Both the position numbers and the translations under genes were made by a program. Positions 1 through 5,985 of a stretch of DNA of 8,572 nucleotides are shown here, in pieces. The notes under the pieces are model-generated. The model was not told the origin of the DNA and did not search any database. It saw nothing but the letters and a program-made list of their open reading frames with translations. How positions within the stretch are numbered: position 1 is the first letter of the stretch; every line of letters starts with the position of its first letter. Origin of the DNA: an uncultured Oscillospiraceae bacterium (GTDB taxonomy: Bacteria > Bacillota > Clostridia > Oscillospirales > Oscillospiraceae); assembly GCA_910578735.1 (NCBI GenBank), contig CAJTSQ010000060.1, positions 1-8,572 on the forward strand, read 5' to 3'.

Positions 1-8
1 TATCAGTC

Positions 9-79
9 GATTGCGAGAGCAATCAAAGTAGCCGTGTTACAAAGCGTCCAGAGGTATTCGTACCTTTGGGCGCTTTTTT
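9..79 (+). promoter_or_regulatory. Structured leader (attenuator-like), copy 1, 5' end outside window
   Basis: This stretch lies upstream of the 106-aa gene and ligA. In order it holds a 6-bp hairpin (9-14 paired with 19-24, GAGA loop), a 16-nt single-stranded box AAAGTAGCCGTGTTAC (25-40), and a long terminator hairpin with a U-tract (41-79). The same order of elements, with a closely similar box, recurs before ssb near 7943-8017. The hairpin stems differ between copies but stay paired, so an RNA-level role is likely. The promoter must lie before position 1. The mechanism (attenuation, antitermination or protein binding) is inferred; I do not recognise the RNA as a named family. Confidence 0.6.
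41..79 (+). terminator. Intrinsic terminator in leader 1
   Basis: A 16-bp stem (41-56 with 61-76, including two G-U pairs) is closed by a UUCG tetraloop and followed by a run of T to position 79. It lies before the first gene rather than after one, so it probably stops transcription unless some signal allows read-through. Confidence 0.8.
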
Positions 80-107
80 ATATATATGGCCCTTCGGGGC
101 AAAGTTT

Positions 108-132
108 GGGACGCTGGAAAGCGCCCTTTTTT
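108..132 (+). terminator. Second tandem terminator in leader 1
   Basis: GGG plus CGCT (108-110 and 112-115, one bulged A) pair with AGCG and CCC (120-126) around a GGAA loop, followed directly by six T (127-132). It lies about 30 nt after the first terminator and just before the ribosome binding site of the 106-aa gene. A small GCCC-UUCG-GGGC hairpin (89-100) sits between the two. Two stops in tandem upstream of the operon suggest tight control. Confidence 0.6.
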
Positions 133-159
133 CATTTCAAAAACAAGGAGGTGAACAAT

Positions 160-480
160 TTGAGTCAGCCCCAGCATCTCGAATGCGATACGCCCGACTG
201 CATCCACTGGAAGGACGGCGAGTGTATCAAAGAAACTTCTGTCACGATCCAGGAACATCACTGCGTCGATTATGAGCAGCATGTGGAGTTGCCCACGGCC
301 ACTGTGACCATCGAAGTCAGCGGCGGTGTGGTGCAGAATGTGTACGCCAGTCCCGACCTGCCGGACATCAGTGTTGAACTCATTGACTTCGACAATCTCA
401 GGGATGAGCCGGAGACCGTGGAAGCCCATAGCCAGCGGCTGTTGGCCATGATCAAGAAGCGTCACAAACACATTTTCTGA
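160..480 (+). CDS. 106-aa Cys-motif protein, DUF1540-like N-terminus
   Basis: The start is chosen as TTG at 160 because AAGGAGGTG lies at 145-153, about 6 nt upstream. The frame is open back to position 34, but that part is the leader with its terminators. The N-terminal third has four Cys spaced C-x4-C-x7-C-x11-C with a WKDGEC centre. This resembles the small DUF1540-type cysteine motif of Firmicutes and may bind a metal; that match is from memory. The remainder is a predicted beta-rich segment (VTIEVSGGVVQNVYASP) and an acidic/basic C-terminus ending in IKKRHKHIF. There is no signal peptide or membrane segment. The stop codon overlaps the ligA ribosome binding site, so the two are almost certainly co-translated. 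Function is unknown; a small metal-binding accessory protein is the most I would say. Confidence 0.75.
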   Translation: MSQPQHLECDTPDCIHWKDGECIKETSVTIQEHHCVDYEQHVELPTATVTIEVSGGVVQNVYASPDLPDISVELIDFDNLRDEPETVEAHSQRLLAMIKKRHKHIF

Positions 481-491
481 AGGAGGGCCTT

Positions 492-2453
492 ATGCTCAAC
501 AAAATGAAATCCCTGATTGCCCAGTTGAAAGAGGCGGATGCCGCCTACTACGGCAAGGACAATCCTATCATGACCAATCTGGAATACGACAGGCTCTACA
601 ATGAGCTGGCGCAGTTGGAACGGGACACCGGCATTATCCTGGCGTCTTCGCCCACCCAGCGGGTGTCTGGCGAGGTGCTGGAGGGCCTGTCTGCGGTATC
701 CCATACCAAGCCTATGCTCTCGGCCGACAAGACCAAGTCCACCGGCGAGATATTCAAGTTCGTCAGCGGGCGGAGGGTGGTCATCAGCTGGAAGCTGGAC
801 GGACTGACGCTGGTGCTGCGCTATGCGGGCGGCAAGCTGGTTCAGGCCATTACCCGCGGCGATGGGCTCAAGGGTGAGGACGTCACCCATACCGTCCGGG
901 TCATGGAGAACGTACCGCTGACCATCCCCTGCACCGAGCCCCTGGAGGTGCGCGGTGAGGGCGTTGTCAGTTGGCAGAATTTCAAGGAACTCAACGAGTC
1001 CTTGGAGGAGCCGTACTCCCATCCCCGGAACTTGGCTGCCGGCAGTATCCGAAAACTGGACGCCAGGGAGAGCAAGAAGCGCCGGCTGGAGTTTTTGGCT
1101 TTCGACCTGATCAGTGACCATCTGGGCGGCACGACCAAATGGGAAAACCTGCGCTTTATGGCCCAGATGGGCTTCACCACTGTTGGCTACTCTGTGCTGG
1201 CCGAGAATGCGTCCCAGGACGCTTTGGAAAAGGCCATTGCGTTCTACCGCCCGGAGGAATACGCTTTTCCTGTGGACGGCCTGATCTTCGAGTATGACGA
1301 TCTGGCTTACGGCCGCTCCCTGGGTGCTACTGGCCACCATGAGAACCGGCTGATGGCCTTGAAGTGGGCGGATACGCTTTATGAGACGGTGTTCCGCTCC
1401 CTGGAGGTGGCCACCACCCGGACCGGCATGGTCAGTCTCACCGGTGTGTTTGATGACGTGGAAATCGATGGTACCACCGTCAACCACGCTTACCTGCATA
1501 ACCTGGACATCTTCCAGCAGCTGGCGCTGGGGCCTGGTGACAAAATCTCCGTCTATAAGGCAAACATGATTATCCCCCAGATTGCGGAGAACCACACCAG
1601 AAGCGGCGGCTGCCCGATCCCTACCGTGTGTCCCTGCTGCGGCGAGATGCTGATAATCCACATGAGTCCGGGCGGAACTCAGCAACTCTACTGTAAGAAC
1701 CTGGACTGTCCGGCCCGGCTGGTGCGCAAGTTCGTCCACTTCTGCAGTAAGACGCGCATGGAGATTGAGGGCCTGGCGGAGCAGACGCTGGAGACCTTTG
1801 TGGACCGCGGCTGGGTCAAGAATTTCGGGGACCTCTATGAGCTGGAGCGCCATAAGGCCGAGATCGTCGCCTGTCCCGGGTTTGGGGAGAAATCCTTTGC
1901 CCGGCTCCAGCAGGCCATCGACAGGCGGCGCACCTGCACGCTCAACCAGTTCATTGCCGCCCTGGGTATCCCGGAGGTGGGCCGCCATGCGGGGTGTATC
2001 CTGAACCGTCATTTCAGCGGTGACTGGGACGCCTTCGAGCAGGCCATCCGGGACGGCTATGACTTCACCCGACTGGAGGACTTTGGACAGGTCATGCACG
2101 ACAACATCTATACCTGGTACAACAACACTGAGGAATCCAAGCTGTGGCGCCCGGCATTGGAACACATCACATTTTTGAAGGAGGACAATACCATGTCTGA
2201 GAATATGAAAAACAACCCCTTTGCCGGCAAGATCGTGGTCGCCACCGGCAAGCTGGAGAACTACACCCGCGACGGCATCCAGACCAAGCTGCTGGAGCTG
2301 GGCGCCAAGCCCGCCAGCTCCGTCAGCAAGAAGACCGACTACCTAATCGTGGGCGAAAAGGCCGGCAGCAAGCTGGACAAGGCCAAGAGCCTGGGAGTGA
2401 AGGTCCTCACCGAAGAGGAGTTTGAGTACATGCTGGCGCTCAACAAGGCGTAA
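492..2453 (+). CDS. ligA: NAD-dependent DNA ligase LigA (divergent)
   Basis: This enzyme seals nicks in duplex DNA using NAD+. At 653 aa it is near the usual LigA length (about 670). Domains in order: an Ia domain (about 1-60, SPTQRV); the adenylation domain with nucleophile Lys101 in KLDG, TRGDG (121-125), LEVRGE (151-156), HPRN/AAGSIRKLD (177-190) and VDGLIF (261-266); an OB fold; a four-Cys zinc finger (Cys380, 383, 401, 406); helix-hairpin-helix repeats (about 425-510); and a BRCT domain (about 576-653). AAGGAGG at 480-486 supports the ATG. Compared with E. coli LigA recalled from memory, Glu113 is Ser99, Lys290 is Glu267, His23 is Tyr20 and Asp32 is Asn29, so it is a divergent form and activity cannot be taken for granted. 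It shares an operon with the 106-aa gene. As an element-borne second ligase it may act in replication or transfer of the element. Confidence 0.95.
   Translation: MLNKMKSLIAQLKEADAAYYGKDNPIMTNLEYDRLYNELAQLERDTGIILASSPTQRVSGEVLEGLSAVSHTKPMLSADKTKSTGEIFKFVSGRRVVISWKLDGLTLVLRYAGGKLVQAITRGDGLKGEDVTHTVRVMENVPLTIPCTEPLEVRGEGVVSWQNFKELNESLEEPYSHPRNLAAGSIRKLDARESKKRRLEFLAFDLISDHLGGTTKWENLRFMAQMGFTTVGYSVLAENASQDALEKAIAFYRPEEYAFPVDGLIFEYDDLAYGRSLGATGHHENRLMALKWADTLYETVFRSLEVATTRTGMVSLTGVFDDVEIDGTTVNHAYLHNLDIFQQLALGPGDKISVYKANMIIPQIAENHTRSGGCPIPTVCPCCGEMLIIHMSPGGTQQLYCKNLDCPARLVRKFVHFCSKTRMEIEGLAEQTLETFVDRGWVKNFGDLYELERHKAEIVACPGFGEKSFARLQQAIDRRRTCTLNQFIAALGIPEVGRHAGCILNRHFSGDWDAFEQAIRDGYDFTRLEDFGQVMHDNIYTWYNNTEESKLWRPALEHITFLKEDNTMSENMKNNPFAGKIVVATGKLENYTRDGIQTKLLELGAKPASSVSKKTDYLIVGEKAGSKLDKAKSLGVKVLTEEEFEYMLALNKA
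2178..2195 (+). promoter_or_regulatory. Internal ribosome binding site and in-frame ATG before the BRCT domain
   Basis: Within ligA, AAGGAGGA (2178-2185) is followed 7 nt later by ATG (2193-2195), in frame with ligA at codon 568. Initiation here would give an 86-aa protein (2193-2453) made up of essentially only the BRCT domain. The match and spacing are as good as at the real gene starts in this window. The AAG-GAG-GAC codons for Lys-Glu-Asp could produce the motif by chance, so use of the site is inferred. Confidence 0.5.
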
Positions 2454-2484
2454 CCCACAACTGCATCAGGCCAAGACGGCACAA

Positions 2485-2521
2485 GGGGGCATCTGAATGG
2501 ATGCCCCCCTACTTTTATTTT
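2485..2521 (+). terminator. Hairpin terminator after ligA
   Basis: A 9-bp GC-rich stem (GGGGGCATC 2485-2493 with GATGCCCCC 2500-2508) has a 6-nt loop and a T-rich but interrupted tail (2510-2521). It lies 31 nt after the ligA stop and 14 nt before the next start, so it probably ends or reduces transcription of the first operon. The imperfect U-tract suggests partial read-through into the next gene. Confidence 0.65.
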
Positions 2522-2534
2522 ATGGAGGTTACAT

Positions 2535-3317
2535 ATGGATTTTCGCAAAATGATGACGACTGGCGAGGGCATTGAGGAGCTGGAGACTAATCTGTTGGAT
2601 CTGGATTTTGAGTTCCGATTCAAGTGCCGCCGGTGTGGGAAGTGCTGCATCCATCAGGACATGATTATTTTCAACGCCCGGGATATCTTCAACATCGCCA
2701 AAAAGAAGGGCATGACCATGCAGCAGGTAGTTGAGGCCTATACCGAGGTCTATATTGGGCGTAACTCCCGCATCCCTATTATCCACTTGCTCTCCAACGG
2801 ACCCAAGGGGGCCTGCCCGTTGTTGGCGAACGGCCGATGCAGTGTCCATGACTGCAAGCCCACCGTCTGTGCGCTGTTCCCACTGGGAAGGGTCGCAATC
2901 AACAGAACGGATGACCAGGCACCTGGAGAGGGCGAAATGCCGGCGATCAAGTATATTCTCAATGACCACAGCTGCGGTTCGGCCAAAAAGGTCAATACTG
3001 TCCGCAGTTGGCTGGCCAAGTTCGGGATTCCGGAGCAGGATGAATTTTATCTGCTCTGGAATAAGGTGCTCATGAGCCTTACTCCGGCGGTTATGAAGCT
3101 TGAGGAAGAAAAGGTCTCCGAGCCTGTCCTTGAAATGCTTTGGGGCGCAATCTATGAGACACTTTATCTCCATTACGATACCAGCCAGGAGTTTATGCCT
3201 CAGTTCCAGGCCGTGGCGGACAAGCTGCTCGGTCTGAGCAAGGCGATCATGGAAGCGCAGCCGCCCTCCGGGCTGGCCGATGATACCGACCACAGTTCCA
3301 CAAAGAAGGGGTCTTGA
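2535..3317 (+). CDS. YkgJ-family cysteine-cluster protein
   Basis: This 260-aa protein has the YkgJ/UPF0153-type signature of Fe-S or zinc-chelating proteins: CRRCGKCC at 31-38 (C-x2-C-x2-CC), then Cys94, Cys102, Cys107 and Cys112 in an arrangement ending CKPTVCALFPLGR, which is the usual second half of the cluster. The first about 120 residues hold the family domain. The remaining 140 residues are mainly helical with no motif I recognise. There is no signal peptide or membrane helix, so it is probably cytoplasmic. The start is supported by GGAGG at 2524-2528. Family members are often called Fe-S cluster oxidoreductases, but their biochemical role is poorly known. It follows the ligA terminator and opens a cluster of further Cys-rich genes. 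Confidence 0.85.
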   Translation: MDFRKMMTTGEGIEELETNLLDLDFEFRFKCRRCGKCCIHQDMIIFNARDIFNIAKKKGMTMQQVVEAYTEVYIGRNSRIPIIHLLSNGPKGACPLLANGRCSVHDCKPTVCALFPLGRVAINRTDDQAPGEGEMPAIKYILNDHSCGSAKKVNTVRSWLAKFGIPEQDEFYLLWNKVLMSLTPAVMKLEEEKVSEPVLEMLWGAIYETLYLHYDTSQEFMPQFQAVADKLLGLSKAIMEAQPPSGLADDTDHSSTKKGS

Positions 3318-3344
3318 ATTTATCAGGAAAGGTGGGTGACTGCC

Positions 3345-3572
3345 ATGCCAGAATACAGTGAGCCCAAAAAGGTGATTTGGTATGACGATATCCCTTGCCC
3401 GGTCTGTGGTGCTGAGCGGACAAATTCATGGGAGAAACGGATATCCCGCGCGTTAGGCTATCAGGCCATCGTCTGTGAAAAGTGTGTCGCAAAGGAGTAT
3501 GGTCTGACAGTGGCGGAGCTTCGGGATACCATGGAAAACCACTTTGGCCTCGTCCCCTGTCCCGGCATATGA
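3345..3572 (+). CDS. 75-aa protein with two CxxC motifs
   Basis: This small protein has CPVC near residue 18 and CEKC near residue 47, a paired CxxC layout expected to bind one zinc. Residues between and after them are basic and helical. ATG at 3345 is preferred over the in-frame GTG at 3336 because the purine-rich AAAGGTGGG (3328-3336) sits 8 nt before the ATG but runs into the GTG. The stop overlaps the next start as ATGA (3569-3572), so it is translationally coupled to the 383-aa Cys-rich protein. No family is recognised; a nucleic-acid-binding zinc finger or a partner of the next gene is possible. Confidence 0.7.
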   Translation: MPEYSEPKKVIWYDDIPCPVCGAERTNSWEKRISRALGYQAIVCEKCVAKEYGLTVAELRDTMENHFGLVPCPGI

Positions 3573-4720
3573 AGGAGCTCAATGAATTGACCCGCCGATT
3601 GCTGGCGGAGGGCTACACGCCGGAGGATACGCCGCCTGGGACATGTGAATATAAATCCTATTACGGCGGCTGGACCTATACCAGCCAGGCATTGAACCAG
3701 ATGGTTTTCGAGACCCCCTGTGGGCTTCTTGTTCGAGGTTCGCGTTTTACGAATGGTTATCTTGCCAGTCGGGGCGTGGACTGGCGGCCGGAGAATGACA
3801 ATCCAGTGATACCTTGCCCCCGCTTTGCGTCGGGGCCCTGCTCACTCAGACACCCTCTCTTACAGACGGAAAAGCTCTGCTGCGGCCCAGACGATGTGGT
3901 CTACCAGTGCGACTGTCACCCGACGGATCGCCCCTATACTTATGAGGGCAGTCTGGATGAAGCGCATAAGCGGGTATGGCAGGAATCGGACGAACTGTGG
4001 AAGGCGGTTGAAACTGCACACAACGGCCGGGTCTGCCGGCACCAGAGCCGCTACGGCCGGACAAGCAAAACCTGGACGACCTATTACAGCCCCATGGAGT
4101 GTGCCCGACTGTGGCCCAGCTGCAGCCACTGCAGCGTTTTGGAGAAGGATCTGGTGCCACAGAAGGGGAATGTCTTCTATGATGTCAAAAGAACCTGGAC
4201 AGAGAAGGGGACCGGCCTGTTCCCGGACGAGGAGCGGGTCAGTATCGAAAAGGGCTGTAAACTGCTGGAGAAAACGGTGTCCATGACCATCTGTGAGGCC
4301 ATTGTCCGGTACGGACGTCAGGACGCGGAGCAGCGCGCTATGGGCCGCTATCAGAGAGCAATGTTTTTTGATCCAACGCTGAAAATTGAGGTTTTGAACC
4401 TGAGGGCTGCCCGGATGGATACCAGGGACATTCTCCTGGATCTCCAGGATGTGGCCAACGGTATCCAGGTAACCCACGCGGCGGACAGCTTGAAGGCGGC
4501 CAAGGCCCAGAAAAAGGCGCGGCGGGAGGCTGCGAAAAAGCAGCGGATCCGCAAGGTGGAACAAATGTTGCTAACCTGCGGCTGGAACGGCCTGGACGAT
4601 CTTTGGCGGCGCCGGGCAGAGAAGCTGCTGGATGACCAGCGGATTGATGAACTGCATCTGCAGTGGAAGGCGGCACAAGCGCAGACGCCTCCGGAGGAAA
4701 CTCAGATCAGACTGTTTTGA
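3569..4720 (+). CDS. 383-aa Cys-rich protein of unknown function
   Basis: The start is ATG at 3569, overlapping the preceding stop by 4 nt (ATGA). No independent ribosome binding site is visible, so translation probably depends on coupling. The frame stays open further upstream, but that region codes for the 75-aa protein in another frame. The N-terminal half has many Cys (26, 51, 83, 91, 104, 105, 114, 116, 156, 178, 185, 188), with pairs such as CC, CDC and CSHC that suggest one or more metal sites. Residues about 305-333 form a very basic Ala/Lys/Arg helix that could contact nucleic acid, and the C-terminus is helical. There is no signal peptide or membrane segment. I do not recognise the family; a metal-binding, nucleic-acid-associated protein is a guess from composition only. 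Confidence 0.8.
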   Translation: MKELNELTRRLLAEGYTPEDTPPGTCEYKSYYGGWTYTSQALNQMVFETPCGLLVRGSRFTNGYLASRGVDWRPENDNPVIPCPRFASGPCSLRHPLLQTEKLCCGPDDVVYQCDCHPTDRPYTYEGSLDEAHKRVWQESDELWKAVETAHNGRVCRHQSRYGRTSKTWTTYYSPMECARLWPSCSHCSVLEKDLVPQKGNVFYDVKRTWTEKGTGLFPDEERVSIEKGCKLLEKTVSMTICEAIVRYGRQDAEQRAMGRYQRAMFFDPTLKIEVLNLRAARMDTRDILLDLQDVANGIQVTHAADSLKAAKAQKKARREAAKKQRIRKVEQMLLTCGWNGLDDLWRRRAEKLLDDQRIDELHLQWKAAQAQTPPEETQIRLF

Positions 4721-4737
4721 AGGAGTGTGATAGAGCA

Positions 4738-5511
4738 TTGGAAAAACAAAACGATAATCGGGACCAGATCATCCGCAAAGATGCCCGGAACTGTTTTGTG
4801 GAGGTCAAAAACGACTGCTTCCACCTGGACAAGATCCACCTGCAATTTGTGGCCTACGACAAGTCCCGACCCACAGGGCAGCGGTACACCAGCAATATCC
4901 ACATCTACATTGATGTGCCGCAGTTTCTGGTCCTGGCGCAGGAGGCCGCCAACGGCAGTCTCCATATGCGGATGCAGCAGTACAAAAATGATCGGAAATC
5001 GGATGCGCTTTTTGAGCATTTGGGCGGCACCTCCGCCAAACGGCTGGCCTACTACGGTAAGGCGCGGGCGGATGGGAAAAGCCTGTCCCGGGTGGTTAAG
5101 CTGACGGTGGCGGAAAAATCGGACTACTTTCTGACCGCTGACAGCGGACCGGGTGAGGAGAACCAGACCGGACTGATTGTCCCGCGGTTTGGGAAGAACC
5201 CGGAACAGCATGTGTCCGTCATCCTCACCTGGCGGCAGCTTAACGAGCTGTTGTTTGCCACAACAGCTCATTACAAGGCGTGGCTGTCGGCCAAATACAC
5301 AGCGGAGTGGAGGTTGCTCCATGCCCCTCGCTTTGAGGAAAAGGGGCAGAAACGCCAAGAAGAGAGCGCACCGACGGCACAGCGCACGGAGGCTCCTCCC
5401 CCCGCACCGCCACCGGCCCCAGCGCCGGGAGCAGGCTTTGGCAGCGCTTTTGGCAAAGTCTATGGCAGTACAAATGGCAGCGGCAGCGCTGATGACAGCC
5501 GGATGTTTTAG
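4738..5511 (+). CDS. 257-aa protein with SSB-like domain plan
   Basis: TTG at 4738 is the likely start: AAGGAG (4720-4725) overlaps the preceding stop and lies 12 nt upstream, a slightly long spacing. The alternative GTG at 4663 lies deep inside the previous gene and has no ribosome binding site. Residues 1-197 look globular and beta/alpha mixed (FHLDKIHLQFVAYD, NIHIYIDV). Residues 198-250 form a low-complexity linker with a Pro/Ala stretch and a Gly/Ser stretch. The protein ends ADDSRMF, an acidic pair and terminal Phe reminiscent of the SSB C-terminal tip that recruits partner proteins. No family is recognised. A role in DNA binding or recombination is inferred from this layout and from the ssb and ligA genes nearby. 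Confidence 0.8.
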   Translation: MEKQNDNRDQIIRKDARNCFVEVKNDCFHLDKIHLQFVAYDKSRPTGQRYTSNIHIYIDVPQFLVLAQEAANGSLHMRMQQYKNDRKSDALFEHLGGTSAKRLAYYGKARADGKSLSRVVKLTVAEKSDYFLTADSGPGEENQTGLIVPRFGKNPEQHVSVILTWRQLNELLFATTAHYKAWLSAKYTAEWRLLHAPRFEEKGQKRQEESAPTAQRTEAPPPAPPPAPAPGAGFGSAFGKVYGSTNGSGSADDSRMF

Positions 5512-5520
5512 TGCTATACT
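5492..5520 (+). promoter_or_regulatory. Probable sigma-A promoter for the zinc-ribbon gene
   Basis: A -35 box ATGACA (5492-5497, five of six consensus) is followed by a 17-nt spacer and a -10 box TATACT (5515-5520) carrying the extended TG motif (5512-5513). It lies in the last codons of the 257-aa gene and would give a leader of about 65 nt before the gene at 5593. That leader has a 6-bp hairpin (5547-5563) with no U-tract. Confidence 0.55.
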
Positions 5521-5592
5521 GATATTGTCCACCCTTGTGCAGGCGGCTGGCCCAACAGGCCGGAATAGCAAATTGATAAGGAGTGGATTACA

Positions 5593-5931
5593 ATGAAGTT
5601 TTGTCCCTATTGCGGCGCTTCCCTTCCGGGAAGTGCCGCTTCTTTCTGCCCTGAGTGCGGGAAGTCTCTGCCTGCCGGGAGACCGGTGGGTGTCCGCCGG
5701 CAGAAGAAGCGCCCCCCGCAGGAAAAGTCCCCCAAAGCGCCCCAGCGCAGGCCAAGACCTATTGATCCAATGGATGTAAACTATGACGGTTACTACGATG
5801 ACATCCAGCCTGTTGATGCCGGGGTTCGAGGTGAGGGGATGGATCCCGAACTGGTAAAGCGGATCATACTGGTCATTCTCGGCGCCGTTGGGGCCATTAT
5901 TTTGGCAGTCATCTTGATGATGCTGTTGTAA
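5593..5931 (+). CDS. Zinc-ribbon protein with C-terminal membrane anchor
   Basis: This 112-aa protein begins with a double CxxC zinc ribbon (CPYC at 4-7 and CPEC at about 19-22), matching the short zinc-ribbon domain common at the N-terminus of Firmicutes membrane proteins. A basic, proline-rich linker (about 30-56) and an acidic segment (YDGYYDD) follow. It ends in one hydrophobic helix (about 88-112) that runs to the last residue, so it is tail-anchored with the ribbon in the cytoplasm. AAGGAG (5578-5583) with 9-nt spacing supports the start. A promoter at 5492-5520 probably makes it the first gene of a new transcript. Specific function is unknown. Confidence 0.8.
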   Translation: MKFCPYCGASLPGSAASFCPECGKSLPAGRPVGVRRQKKRPPQEKSPKAPQRRPRPIDPMDVNYDGYYDDIQPVDAGVRGEGMDPELVKRIILVILGAVGAIILAVILMMLL

Positions 5932-5954
5932 TTTTGCTGGTCAGAACGTGTAAT
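5926..5954 (+). promoter_or_regulatory. Possible weak promoter before the 186-aa gene
   Basis: TTGTAA (5926-5931) and TGTAAT (5949-5954) are separated by 17 nt, giving four and five matches to the sigma-A boxes. A transcript would start near 5961, just ahead of the ribosome binding site at 5974-5980. The match is weak and the gene may simply be transcribed from the promoter at 5492-5520. Confidence 0.3.
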
Positions 5955-5985
5955 GTAGGCAAATAAGCAAATTGAGGTGATAGTT

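Noticed and set aside
1622..1630. TACCGTGT inside ligA resembling the leader box
   Set aside because: It is short, in coding sequence, and has no hairpin or terminator beside it.
462..2165. A 567-codon open frame on the - strand opposite ligA
   Set aside because: It mirrors a clear ligase gene, has no recognisable domains, and is expected from codon bias in GC-rich DNA.
2529..3293. A 254-codon - strand frame opposite the YkgJ-family gene
   Set aside because: The + strand has a strong family signature and ribosome binding site; the reverse frame has neither.
3482..3568. Upstream extension of the 383-aa gene
   Set aside because: This stretch encodes the 75-aa CxxC protein in another frame, and the ATGA overlap at 3569 is a typical coupled start.
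4663..4737. GTG 4663 as the start of the 257-aa gene
   Set aside because: It would overlap the previous gene by 58 nt and has no ribosome binding site; TTG 4738 follows AAGGAG.
5547..5563. CTGGCC/GGCCGG hairpin as a terminator after the 257-aa gene
   Set aside because: No U-tract follows, and it lies downstream of a promoter leading into the next gene.
4702..5571. A 289-codon - strand frame opposite the 257-aa gene
   Set aside because: No domain features. The + strand gene has ordered domain composition, a ribosome binding site and operon spacing.
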